Shown: piece after piece, positions 7,475 to 15,058 of the stretch | Layout: each line of letters opens with the position of its first letter | Position numbering within the stretch: position 1 is the first letter of the stretch | Origin: Halorubellus sp. JP-L1 | GTDB taxonomy: Archaea > Halobacteriota > Halobacteria > Halobacteriales > Natrialbaceae | Assembly: GCF_011440375.1 (NCBI RefSeq) | Contig: NZ_JAAOIR010000003.1 | Location: 186,001 to 250,000 of the forward strand | Length of the DNA: 64,000 nt | Reading direction: 5' to 3' | Notes under the pieces: generated by a model | What the model was told of the DNA's origin: nothing | What the model saw: the letters and a program-made list of their open reading frames with translations, nothing else | Database searches by the model: none | Position numbers and translations under genes: made by a program

Positions 7475-8668
7475 TCAGTCACCCGCGAGCGAGTCCTGGC
7501 TGGCTGCGCAGTTGTTCGGCCCGAGTTCGAGCGTGAACGCCTCGTCGTCGTCGACGGCGCTCTGGCCGAGGTTCGTCGCGATGATCTCCTCGTAGTTCGC
7601 CGGTCGCGGCGGCATGTCCGAGAGGATCAGTTCGACGAAGTCCTCCTCGTCCATCGTGAGCGCGTCCATCTCGTCGACGAGCTGGCCGATGGGCGCCGTG
7701 AAGGTGCCGTCGTCGGCGGGCTCGGCGGCGTCGCTGAAGTGCGCGCCACCGATCAGGGTGTCGTCGGGGAGCGCGAGCACGCGTTCCTGGAGGGATTCGT
7801 AGAGCATGCTGGCGGCGTCGGGTGCGCCGTCGTCGCCCTCTTCGAGGTCGGGGCGGGCGACGCTCTCGACGAACAGTCCGTCGCCCGTCGCGAGCAGGCT
7901 GTCGTCGACGAGGTACGAGGTCATCCCGGTCGTGTGCCCGGGCGTGTAGACGGCCTCGATGGTCGCATCGCCGACTTCGAAGGTGTCGCCGTCCGCAGCC
8001 GTGGTCAGTTCGTCGGCGTACGTGACGCCGCGGTCGACGGCCGCCTCGGGAATCACGCCCTCGACGCCTTCCGCGTCGAGGCCGCGCACGCCCGAGATGT
8101 GGTCCGCGTGAACGTGCGTGTCGAGCGCGTACTCGATGTCGACGCCGAGGTCGTCGGCGTCCTCGAGGTAGCGGTCGGTGAACGCACGCAGCGGGTCGAC
8201 GATCGCGGCTTCCCCGTCGTCGTAGAGGAGGTAGCCGAGGCAGCCCGAGGACGGGCGCTGGTACTGGAGGAGCGTGCCGGCGCCGTCGTAGCGCTCGACT
8301 TCGACGGCCTCGTAGATGCTCGCCCAGCCGTTCATGCCGTCCTCGAGGTGGTTCACGTCGTATCCGCGTTCCGCGAGCGTGCCCGCGACGTACTCGCTGG
8401 CGCCGCCCTTCGCACACAGGACGGTCACTTTGCGGTCGTCGGGGATCTGTTCGAGGACGTCGTCGTCGATCTCGTCCTCGAGGAACTCGAAGTACGGGAC
8501 GTTGGTGGACGTGACGTTCTCGCCGTCGATGCGCCATTCATCGTAGTCTGACTGCATGCGTGCGTCGAGGAGCGTGACGTCCTCGCCGGCGTCGATGCTG
8601 TCTTTGAGCGATTCCGGGTCGACGGTTTCCACGTCGACGTCCGGGGTCGGGAAGTCGTCGGCGTTCAT
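7475..8668 (-). CDS. Rhodanese-metallo-beta-lactamase fusion (persulfide dioxygenase/sulfurtransferase-like)
   Basis: A 397-residue cytoplasmic protein. The N-terminal rhodanese domain (about 15-120) has the active-site loop CAKGGAS with Cys85. The metallo-beta-lactamase domain (about 130-340) has THVHADH at residues 184-190, followed by TPGHTTGM and the GDGLF metal ligands, as in ETHE1-type persulfide dioxygenases. Fusions of this order usually have the rhodanese domain at the C terminus, so the N-terminal location is notable. It would oxidise or relay glutathione- or CoA-like persulfides; haloarchaea lack glutathione, so the acceptor is unclear. First gene of a five-gene operon with the YeeE pair, PiT and MFS genes, and its promoter contains a regulon element. 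Confidence 0.88.
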   Translation of the reverse strand: MNADDFPTPDVDVETVDPESLKDSIDAGEDVTLLDARMQSDYDEWRIDGENVTSTNVPYFEFLEDEIDDDVLEQIPDDRKVTVLCAKGGASEYVAGTLAERGYDVNHLEDGMNGWASIYEAVEVERYDGAGTLLQYQRPSSGCLGYLLYDDGEAAIVDPLRAFTDRYLEDADDLGVDIEYALDTHVHADHISGVRGLDAEGVEGVIPEAAVDRGVTYADELTTAADGDTFEVGDATIEAVYTPGHTTGMTSYLVDDSLLATGDGLFVESVARPDLEEGDDGAPDAASMLYESLQERVLALPDDTLIGGAHFSDAAEPADDGTFTAPIGQLVDEMDALTMDEEDFVELILSDMPPRPANYEEIIATNLGQSAVDDDEAFTLELGPNNCAASQDSLAGD

Positions 8669-8706
8669 GTTGTGCAGTCGCTTCTATCGGTCGGACGTAC
8701 AAAAGG

Positions 8707-8726
8707 GTTTGCATAGAAGTTCCAAT
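8707..8726 (-). promoter_or_regulatory. Regulon element, rhodanese-MBL operon promoter
   Basis: On the coding strand this reads ATTGGAACTTCTATGCAAAC, the most divergent copy but with the TATGCAAA end identical to the second thioredoxin promoter. A TTTTGTA TATA-like box follows at about 8704-8698. A further CAGTATTGTTTATG lies immediately upstream (8740-8727) and may be an additional half-site. Confidence 0.5.
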
Positions 8727-8872
8727 CATAAACAATACTGTAGTCCGTTTCTCGCTCGCATCCTCGAATACCGGACGCCAAGTTACTGCGGCCTATCTCT
8801 GTAAGAACGCTCTGTAGGGCAGTTGTTTGTAGTATCTACAAGAACCGACAATCTTTTAATCGGGGAGGGGGT

Positions 8873-8892
8873 ATTGTGCGATAGCTCCAATA
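8873..8892 (+). promoter_or_regulatory. Conserved regulon element, tusA promoter
   Basis: The plus strand reads ATTGTGCGATAGCTCCAATA, very close to the trxA copy. If CCAATACAG at about 8887-8895 is the TATA box, the start codon at 8916 would be leaderless and the spacing would equal that of the other sites. An alternative TATA (CTTTTAATC near 8853) would put the element over the transcription start instead. Confidence 0.55.
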
Positions 8893-8915
8893 CAGACTCA
8901 CGGAGCAGCCAACCA

Positions 8916-9161
8916 ATGAGTTCGAAATACGACATCGCGGAGACGCTCGACGTGAAGGGTGCATCGTGTCCCATGCCAGTGGTGAAGACGAAGACCGCCA
9001 TCGACGACCTCGGCGCCGGCGAGGTCCTCGAAGTGCTCGCCACCGACTCGGGGAGCATGAGCGACATCGACGGCTGGGCGTCGGGGACCGACGGCGTCGA
9101 ACTCCTCGACCAGGAGGAAGGGGACGACGTCTACAAGCACTACGTCCGGAAGACGGAGTAA
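8916..9161 (+). CDS. tusA: TusA-family sulfur carrier protein
   Basis: An 81-residue protein with the TusA signature GASCPMPVVKTKTAI, in which Cys18 of the CPMP motif carries a persulfide. It would accept sulfane sulfur from a rhodanese or DsrE-type donor and pass it on. ATG 8916 is preferred over upstream in-frame codons because homologues begin near this point and the promoter elements lie immediately before it. The DsrE-like gene starts two bases after its stop, a pairing common in sulfur-oxidising and sulfur-trafficking operons. Confidence 0.92.
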   Translation: MSSKYDIAETLDVKGASCPMPVVKTKTAIDDLGAGEVLEVLATDSGSMSDIDGWASGTDGVELLDQEEGDDVYKHYVRKTE

Positions 9162-9163
9162 CG

Positions 9164-9751
9164 ATGAGTACGGATACATCCGACGCCCCGTCCGACGAGG
9201 CACCGTCCGACGACGCGCCCTCGCGTGCGGAGCTGGCCGCGCGCGTCGACGAACTCGAGGACGCGCTCGCCGACGCTACCAACGAGGACGGCACGAAGAA
9301 GATGAGCATCATCGCGACCAAGGGCACCCTCGACATGGCGTACCCGCCGCTCATCCTCGCCAGCACCGCGGCCGCGTTCGGCTACGACGTCACCGTCTTC
9401 CACACGTTCTGGGGGCTGGAAATCCTCCACGAGGAACGCTCGAAGAACCTCAAACTGAGCTCCGTCGGCAACCCCAACATGCCCGTGCCGAACGCCGTCG
9501 CGGCGCTCCCAGGCATGGACCGCGTGACGACGAAGATGATGGAGAAGAAGATCGAGGACAACGACACCGCCTCCATCGAGGAACTGCTCGAGACGAGCCT
9601 CGACATGGGCGTCGAGTTCCAGGCCTGCCAGATGACCATCGACCTCATGGACTACGACGAGAGCGACTTCTACGACGGCGTCACCACCGGCGTCGGCGCG
9701 GCGACCGCCCTCGAGGACATGGCGGACGCCGACATCCAACTCCTCGTCTAA
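9164..9751 (+). CDS. DsrE/F-like sulfur-transfer protein (DsrE2 type)
   Basis: A 195-residue protein. The first 45 residues are a hydrophilic acidic extension with a coiled-coil-like segment (AELAARVDELEDALADAT). The DsrE-like domain then begins at KKMSIIATKGTLDMAYPPLI and includes FHTFWGLEILHE. A cysteine in VEFQACQMTIDLM lies where DsrE-type proteins bind sulfane sulfur. It would hand sulfur to or from the neighbouring TusA. Unlike many bacterial DsrE2 proteins no membrane helices are evident. Start at ATG 9164, two bases after tusA. Confidence 0.88.
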   Translation: MSTDTSDAPSDEAPSDDAPSRAELAARVDELEDALADATNEDGTKKMSIIATKGTLDMAYPPLILASTAAAFGYDVTVFHTFWGLEILHEERSKNLKLSSVGNPNMPVPNAVAALPGMDRVTTKMMEKKIEDNDTASIEELLETSLDMGVEFQACQMTIDLMDYDESDFYDGVTTGVGAATALEDMADADIQLLV

Positions 9752-9758
9752 CCTATCG

Positions 9759-9980
9759 ATGAGCGAACTCGAGAATCCGGTCCCTCGGATCGTCGACGCC
9801 GTCGCCGAGGCCGAAGACGTCGATGCGCTCGCACTCGAGCCGCCGCTGGCGGACGTCGTCGATCCGGACGCGCTCGAATCGCTGCTCGAGGAGACGAGCA
9901 CGTCGACCCTCGAGATCCAGTTCAGGTACCAGGGCCACGACGTCCTCGTCGACGCGAACGGTCTCGTGCAGGTCGACTGA
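9759..9980 (+). CDS. HalOD1 output domain protein
   Basis: A 73-residue protein matching the small haloarchaeal HalOD1 domain: an N-terminal helix (PRIVDAVAEAEDVDALAL), PPLADVVDPDALESLLE, then a beta hairpin FRYQGHDVLVDANGLVQV. The domain is usually a signalling output module found alone or fused to receiver domains, with no known biochemical activity. It follows the DsrE-like gene by seven bases and is probably co-transcribed with tusA, although a functional link is not evident. Confidence 0.82.
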   Translation: MSELENPVPRIVDAVAEAEDVDALALEPPLADVVDPDALESLLEETSTSTLEIQFRYQGHDVLVDANGLVQVD

Positions 9981-10084
9981 GCGAGACTGCTCGGACCGCC
10001 TGGAACTCCGAAGGCGGTGAGTCGCTCCACCGATACTGCCGAACACGGCACGTCTTCTTCCGACCCGGACGCGGCCGTGGGTTC

Positions 10085-10405
10085 CTACGCGGGTGGGTCT
10101 GCGTCGTCGCCGAACCCGCTCCCGTACGACTCGCGGACTTCCGTGACGGTGACCTCGTAGGCGTCGTACCACTCCGTCCACCGTCGCTTCGCTCGCTCGT
10201 GGGTCGCATCCGCGCCGAACGACTCGAGACCGTCCAGTGACTCCCAGTAGTACACGACGAGCACCTCCTCGCTCTCAGCGGCGTGCCACGTCCGCTTGCC
10301 CAGGTAACCGTCCGTGTCCTCGGCAACGACCTGGATCGCGTCGTTTAACTCGTGGAACTCCTCGTCGTACTCGCCCGGATCGAGACGGAACGTGACCAGA
10401 TACAT
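10085..10405 (-). CDS. Dimeric alpha-beta barrel (ABM-like) protein
   Basis: A 106-residue protein beginning MYLVTFRLDPGEYDEEFHEL and ending GDDADPPA. The ferredoxin-like barrel pattern (strand, helix, LGKRTWHAAESEEVLVVYYW, helix, YEVTVTEVRES) matches antibiotic-biosynthesis-monooxygenase-like proteins, which range from heme degradation to structural roles. ATG 10405 is chosen because a T-rich TCTTTTTGA block lies about 27 bases upstream, fitting a leaderless start; an in-frame codon at 10447 would include that box. No function is assigned. Confidence 0.65.
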   Translation of the reverse strand: MYLVTFRLDPGEYDEEFHELNDAIQVVAEDTDGYLGKRTWHAAESEEVLVVYYWESLDGLESFGADATHERAKRRWTEWYDAYEVTVTEVRESYGSGFGDDADPPA

Positions 10406-10569
10406 CGATACCGATGCCTGTGCTCTCGCGGTCAAAAAGACTCCCATCAGAGAACGCGAGATGCATCGCGGACACCTGCCTCAGACAGATCCGTGCGCCT
10501 ACTGAACGGCAGTTTGCTCCGTCTCGGGCCGGACCACACGCATCCGCTACGCTGCGGCGATCGTCGACC

Positions 10570-11841
10570 TCAGCGAGCGCTGTCGCCACGGGCTTCCGTG
10601 AACGCACTGGGCAGACCGACGTACACCAGCGCGTTGTCGACGAGAGCGTCGACGGGAACGTACTCGTCGACGGCGTGGACGGTGTCGGTCCCGAACGCGA
10701 ACTCGACCGTCGGAATCCCGGCGTTCCTGAGCCGCTTCGCGTCGCCGCCGCCGGTCGCACTGCGCCGATATATTCGCCCGCCGGCGACGGACTCCGCGCT
10801 GGAGGCAACGGCCTCGACGAACGGGTCGTCGATCGCCTCCGCGGTGCCGACGCTCCACGACGCGTCAGCGATCGCGATGCCCTCGCAGTCCGCGACGCAG
10901 CGGCGGATGTCCGAGAGGACGTCGGACGTCTGGACGCCTGCGGTCGCCCTGATGTCTATCTCCGCCCGGGCCGACTGCGGGACGCTGTTGATGGCGTCAC
11001 CGCCCGCGATCGTCCCGAGGTTGATCGACGGGGACGCGAACAGTTCGCGGGCCGCCTCGGCACCCATCGTCGGGGCGTAGTACTCGACGGAATCCTCGAT
11101 GATCGGCTCCAGCTCGCGGGGGACCTCGAGGGCGCGCGTCCCGAATCGCTCGCGGAGCGTCCGGACGGCCTCGTAGAGTCGGTCGATGGCGTTCTCACCG
11201 AGCATCGGTCGGGAGCCGTGGGCGGACGCGCCGCTGGCCGCGAGCGTGAGCCAGATGCTCCCGCGGTCGGCGACCGTCACCGAGTGCCGGCCTGCCTCAC
11301 AGGTCGGCTCCCCGATGACGCAGGCGTCAGCTTCGAGCAGGTCGTCGTCGACGAGCGCTGGTAGCCCGGCGTCGCCGCCCACCTCCTCGTCGCTGACGAA
11401 CGCGAACAGCAGGTCGGTCGCCGGGGTCGTCTCGGTTTCGACGAACGCCGTAATCGCGAACAGCATCGCCGCGAGCGGGCCCTTCATGTCCGTCGCGCCG
11501 CGGCCGTACAATCGGTCGTCGACGCGCTCCCCGAGCGGATCGTGCGACCAGGCCGCCGCGTCGTACGGCACCGTGTCGGTGTGGCCGTTGTACAGGATCG
11601 TCTCGTTGCGCTCGCCAGGGAGTCGCACCAGGAGGTTGGGTTTGGCCGGATCGACCGCGACCCGTTCGATTGCGGCGGGGTACGGGTCGAGGTACTGCTC
11701 GATCAGGTCGACGATCTCGCGCGTGTCCCCCGGCGGGTTCGCGGTATCGACTGCCAACAGCGACAGCGTGAGGTCGGCGAGTTCGTCCCGGTGGGTCTCG
11801 ACGTAAGCCGCCGGCGTCTCGCTTTCGGTTGGCGTCGTCAT
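10570..11841 (-). CDS. M20-family metallopeptidase/deacylase (ArgE/DapE-like)
   Basis: A 423-residue zinc hydrolase. The metal and catalytic motifs are in order: YNGHTDTVPYD, GRGATDMKGPLAAM, FVSDEEVGGDAG and VIGEPT, followed by the dimerisation lid (SASGASAHGSRP region) and the late GTDTVHAVDEY histidine. Substrates of the family are N-acylated amino acids or peptides, and the exact one is unclear. Its ATG overlaps the TGA of the CoA-disulfide-reductase-like gene (ATGA), so the two are translated from one message and share the sulfur-regulon promoter. A link to acylated thiols such as N-acetylcysteine derivatives is speculative. Confidence 0.85.
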   Translation of the reverse strand: MTTPTESETPAAYVETHRDELADLTLSLLAVDTANPPGDTREIVDLIEQYLDPYPAAIERVAVDPAKPNLLVRLPGERNETILYNGHTDTVPYDAAAWSHDPLGERVDDRLYGRGATDMKGPLAAMLFAITAFVETETTPATDLLFAFVSDEEVGGDAGLPALVDDDLLEADACVIGEPTCEAGRHSVTVADRGSIWLTLAASGASAHGSRPMLGENAIDRLYEAVRTLRERFGTRALEVPRELEPIIEDSVEYYAPTMGAEAARELFASPSINLGTIAGGDAINSVPQSARAEIDIRATAGVQTSDVLSDIRRCVADCEGIAIADASWSVGTAEAIDDPFVEAVASSAESVAGGRIYRRSATGGGDAKRLRNAGIPTVEFAFGTDTVHAVDEYVPVDALVDNALVYVGLPSAFTEARGDSAR

Positions 11842-13184
11842 TCGAGGCGCCCTTCGAGGACCTTCGCCGCGGTGAGAACCGGGTCCCACACGGGACTGAA
11901 CGGCGGCGCGTAGGCCAGATCGGCGTTCCGTAGTTCGGGCACCGTCATCCCCGCCGTGAGCGCCGTCGCGACCGTATCGATCCGCTTTGCGCCCTCGCGA
12001 CCGACGACAGTCCCGCCCAGCAACCGCCCGGTATCGTGGTCGGCCATCAGCGTGACGGTGAGTTCGTCGCCACCGGGGTAGTAGTGGGCCCGCGAGGGGG
12101 CCGAAATCGTGACCGAGACGGGGTCGAAGTCGGCCTCCCGTGCCTGCTCCTCGTCGACGAGTCCGGTTCGGGCGGCGCCGAGGCCGAACGCCTTGACGAT
12201 CGCGGTCCCGGCGATGCCGCCGACCGGTTCCGGGTCGCCGGCGACGGTCTGGCCGATCGCACGGCCGGCGCGGTTGGCCGTCAGCGCCAGTGGTACGTGG
12301 TCGGGCTCGCCGGTCACGACGTGTCGCGCCTCTGCGCAGTCGCCCGCGGCGTAGACGTTCCCGTGGTTCGTCCGGCCGTACTCGTCGGTCGCGATGGCGC
12401 CGGTCTCGCCGAGTTCGATGCCGGCGTCCGCTGCGAGGTCGGCGTTCGGTTCGACGCCGACGCCGACGATCGCGACGTCGGCGGGCCTGGACTGGTCGTC
12501 GAAGGCGACGCGCTCGACGCGCTCCGCACCGTCGAAGCCCGAGACGGCGGTGTCGAGGTGCAACTGGACGCCCTGCTCGCGGAGGTGGTCCTCGACGACT
12601 TCCGCTACCGCGTCGCCGAACGGCTGGAGGACGTGCGGGAGCATCTCGTAGAGGTGGACGTCGACGCCGCGAGCAGACAGCGCCTCGGCCAGCTCGATCC
12701 CGACGTATCCGCCGCCGACGATCGCCGCGGAGTCGGGCGAGCGCTCGGTGACGTAGTTTTCGATGGCGTCGGCTTCGTCCATGTCGTGGATGGTGAACAC
12801 GCCGTCGAGGTCGAGGCCGTCGAACGGTGGTTCGATCGCGGTCGCCCCGGTCGCGACGAGGAGGTGGTCGTAGGACTGTTCGAACGTCTCGCCGTCGCCC
12901 TCGACGGTGACGGTTCCGGTCTCGGGGTCGATCCCGACGACCTCGTGGCCGGTTCGCAGGTCGACGTCGCGCTCCTCGCGGAACTCCTCGGGCGTTACGG
13001 CGACCAGGTCGTCCAGGTCCTCGACCTCGCCCTTGACGTAGTAGGGCATCCCACAGGCGGCGTAGGACACCCACTCGCCCTTCTCGAAGACGATCACGTC
13101 CATCTCCGGGTTCGCACGCTTGGCCTTGCTCGCGGCGCTCATCCCCGCCGCGTCCCCGCCGACGACCACGAACGTCTCATTCAT
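11838..13184 (-). CDS. CoA-disulfide reductase/NADH oxidase-family flavoprotein
   Basis: A 448-residue pyridine-nucleotide-disulfide oxidoreductase of the single-cysteine group. The FAD motif VVVGGDAAGMSAASKAKR opens the protein, the active-site Cys44 lies in SYAACGMPYYV, and the NAD(P) motif is IVGGGYVGIELAEAL. The C-terminal YAPPFSPVWDP motif, characteristic of CoA-disulfide and CoA-persulfide reductases, supplies the dimer-interface tyrosine. It lacks a fused rhodanese domain, but a separate rhodanese protein is in the same island. It would keep CoA (or a haloarchaeal thiol) reduced or cleave its persulfide. The promoter carries the shared element. First gene of a pair with the M20 hydrolase. 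Confidence 0.88.
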   Translation of the reverse strand: MNETFVVVGGDAAGMSAASKAKRANPEMDVIVFEKGEWVSYAACGMPYYVKGEVEDLDDLVAVTPEEFREERDVDLRTGHEVVGIDPETGTVTVEGDGETFEQSYDHLLVATGATAIEPPFDGLDLDGVFTIHDMDEADAIENYVTERSPDSAAIVGGGYVGIELAEALSARGVDVHLYEMLPHVLQPFGDAVAEVVEDHLREQGVQLHLDTAVSGFDGAERVERVAFDDQSRPADVAIVGVGVEPNADLAADAGIELGETGAIATDEYGRTNHGNVYAAGDCAEARHVVTGEPDHVPLALTANRAGRAIGQTVAGDPEPVGGIAGTAIVKAFGLGAARTGLVDEEQAREADFDPVSVTISAPSRAHYYPGGDELTVTLMADHDTGRLLGGTVVGREGAKRIDTVATALTAGMTVPELRNADLAYAPPFSPVWDPVLTAAKVLEGRLE

Positions 13185-13214
13185 ATCTCGAAATTAGCGG
13201 AGTGGCGCAAAAAG

Positions 13215-13234
13215 TATTTCGCGGATTCCACAAT
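13215..13234 (-). promoter_or_regulatory. Conserved regulon element, CoA-disulfide-reductase promoter
   Basis: On the coding strand this reads ATTGTGGAATCCGCGAAATA, running into the TATA-like AATACTTTTTG (about 13219-13209), with the start codon at 13184. The ATTGTG end is exact and the other end is weaker than in the thioredoxin promoters. Confidence 0.55.
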
Positions 13235-13294
13235 ACTGGGTGGCTTCTGTCAGTGGGTCGTGCGGAGCTCACTCCCCGGCCGATGGTCGCACTG

Positions 13295-13708
13295 TCAACA
13301 CGCCTCGCACCGCCGACGCTGGTAGATCAGGACCCCGGCGAAGAAGACGACGCTCACCGCACCGAGCACCGGCCGTAACGGCTCGACGTACGTCATGAGC
13401 GCCGACGAACTGAACAGCGCCAGCAGCACGGCGTTGCAGATCGGACAGCCGAACGCCAGGACCCCGCCGACGATGCCACCGGCGGCGAACCGGTCGCCGA
13501 TCGATTCGCTGGCCAGCGAGCGCTGGTAGACGAACGCGCCGGCGAAGGCGGCGGTCGCGACGAGGAACAGGTAGTCCGCCGGCGTCCGGGCGACCATCCG
13601 GACGTAGACCGGGTTCGGGAGCAGGCCGGTCACTGCACCGAACAGGACGAAGACCGCGGCGCTCACGCCGAGACTCCGAAGCAGCCGAGTGAACGGGAGC
13701 GACGTCAC
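13295..13708 (-). CDS. Membrane protein with CPIC and C-terminal CEAC cysteine pairs
   Basis: A 137-residue protein with about four hydrophobic segments. It begins at GTG 13708 (MTSLPFTRLLRSLGVSAAVF), preceded by a GGAGG site. One pair, Cys88/Cys91, sits at the start of a helix in FGCPICNAVLL, and a second, Cys134/Cys137, ends the protein (RRRCEAC). GTGA overlap with the upstream gene indicates translational coupling. Two CxxC pairs in a small membrane protein next to a DsbA-like oxidoreductase and a thioredoxin suggest electron relay across the membrane, in the manner of DsbB or VKOR, although it has no recognised similarity to those families that I can see. Metal transport is an alternative. 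Confidence 0.7.
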   Translation of the reverse strand: MTSLPFTRLLRSLGVSAAVFVLFGAVTGLLPNPVYVRMVARTPADYLFLVATAAFAGAFVYQRSLASESIGDRFAAGGIVGGVLAFGCPICNAVLLALFSSSALMTYVEPLRPVLGAVSVVFFAGVLIYQRRRCEAC

Positions 13709-14256
13709 GTCGCGCCTCCGTCGATCGTACACGTTCGCGGGTCGCCCGCTCGGCCGAGGAACAACAGGAGCAGGGCGATGCCACCGACTCTGAGGAGGTT
13801 GCCGTCGAACGGGAGTGCCGCCATCGCGCCGACGAACCCGAGTGCTCCGAGCACGCCCGCGCCACAGCTCGCGCAGCCGGCGGCGAACACGCCGGGGAGG
13901 ACGCCGACGATCGTCGACGCACCGCGACGCCACGCGCGACGGACGAGCGCGATCGCGTTGGTCACCGCGACACCCGTCAGGACGGCGTACGCGGCGACGA
14001 GGACGAGACCGAGTCGACCGGTGCTTAGAGCCACCTCGCGCGTGAGTGCTGTCACCGCGTAGCCGACGTCGGTCGGGTCGTTCGCGAGCACCTGGATCGA
14101 GAACTGCGGGAACGAACTCAACACCAGGACGACGTACGTGAGGACCGTCCCGACGGCGGCCGAAAGCAACCGGGCGTCGGACGTGAGCGGGTACGCGAGC
14201 GCGCCGCGGAGGTCGCGCGCCCAGTCTCGACCGGCGACGACGCGGCTCCCGGTCAC
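13705..14256 (-). CDS. Membrane protein with a CASC pair, DsbA operon
   Basis: A 183-residue protein with about five hydrophobic segments, starting at GTG 14256 that overlaps the TGA of the DsbA-like gene (GTGA). Cys128/Cys131 lie in LPGVFAAGCASCGAGVLGAL at the entry of a helix, and Cys176 lies near the C terminus in DPRTCTIDGG. The motif context resembles that of the following membrane protein, as if both were halves of one thiol-relay system. I do not recognise a named family. The probable partner is the exported DsbA-like protein, or thioredoxin on the inside. Confidence 0.7.
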   Translation of the reverse strand: MTGSRVVAGRDWARDLRGALAYPLTSDARLLSAAVGTVLTYVVLVLSSFPQFSIQVLANDPTDVGYAVTALTREVALSTGRLGLVLVAAYAVLTGVAVTNAIALVRRAWRRGASTIVGVLPGVFAAGCASCGAGVLGALGFVGAMAALPFDGNLLRVGGIALLLLFLGRAGDPRTCTIDGGAT

Positions 14257-14990
14257 GACTGTGACACCTGGTCGATCGCGTCGGCGAAGTTCTCGTAGGG
14301 ATGGGCACCGACGAGTTTTCCAGCTGCGCCGGACTCGCGGTTGTAGACGACGAACCCGGGGGTCCCCCGAATCCCTGCCTCCTGGGCCACGCCGAGATTC
14401 GGGTCCATGCTCTCCCGGATCGAGTCGGCGCGATCCTCGCGACAACTTTCGACCGCAGCGACGTCCACGCCGTCGGTCCGTTCGGTGACCGCCGCGAACG
14501 TCTCGTCGTCGGCCCAGTCCTTGCCGGACTCGGGCTGTTCGTCGTAGACAGCCGAGTGCCAGTTCCAGAACGCAGCGGGATCGCTCTCGGCCACCTGCGA
14601 CCACACGCACCGCCCCCAGACCGCCGCCGGCATCGAGTACTGGCCGATGTTCGGATATGAAAGCGCGACCAGGCGAACGTCGCCGGTGTCGATGTACTCC
14701 CGACCGATCTCGGGGAGCGTCTCCGTCTCGAACTCCTTGCAGAACGGGCACAGGTAGTCGGTCCAGTAGTAGAGGTCCACCTTCGCGTCGCGTTCGCCCG
14801 CGATCGGGCGTCCGGCGAGCTCGATACCGAACCCACCCGTCTCGTCGCTGCTGTGGGAGGTCTCCGGAACGTAGTGCTGCTCGTTCGAGCCAGACTGCGA
14901 CGCGACGTACGCGACGCCACCACCGAACGCGAGCAGACCGCCGCCGGCGAGCAGTGCTCTCCGACGGGTGATATTGTCCCTAGCGTCCAT
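14253..14990 (-). CDS. DsbA-like thiol oxidoreductase, exported
   Basis: A 245-residue protein with a twin-arginine-type signal (ITRRRALLAGGGLLAFGGGV) and a thioredoxin-fold DsbA domain. The active site is CPFC at Cys81/Cys84 (YYWTDYLCPFCKEFE), with the cis-proline loop GTPGFVVYN near residue 215, and two further cysteines lie in GRCVWSQ and ESCRED. It would form or exchange disulfides outside the membrane. ATG 14990 is chosen over longer frames because the signal peptide begins there. The thioredoxin gene 68 bases upstream and two coupled membrane proteins downstream suggest a four-gene thiol-relay operon. Confidence 0.88.
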   Translation of the reverse strand: MDARDNITRRRALLAGGGLLAFGGGVAYVASQSGSNEQHYVPETSHSSDETGGFGIELAGRPIAGERDAKVDLYYWTDYLCPFCKEFETETLPEIGREYIDTGDVRLVALSYPNIGQYSMPAAVWGRCVWSQVAESDPAAFWNWHSAVYDEQPESGKDWADDETFAAVTERTDGVDVAAVESCREDRADSIRESMDPNLGVAQEAGIRGTPGFVVYNRESGAAGKLVGAHPYENFADAIDQVSQS

Positions 14991-15058
14991 CGTTATACAA
15001 TATCGGGGGGTGTCGTCTGTTAGGCGTTGCGGTCTGGAGGAGGGGCGGTCCGGTCGAC

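Noticed and set aside
10570-13074. One long minus-strand frame of 834 codons
   Set aside because: Its upper half is antisense-style arginine-rich sequence overlapping the CoA-disulfide-reductase-like gene; the real M20 gene begins at 11841.
13295-14923. A 542-codon minus-strand frame
   Set aside because: It is the 137-residue membrane protein extended through out-of-frame sequence of two real genes that overlap it by GTGA joints.
14992-15008. TACAATATCG just before the DsbA start, resembling the regulon core
   Set aside because: It lies only a few bases from the start codon, lacks the CAAAA end and TATA spacing, and the gene is probably transcribed from the thioredoxin promoter.
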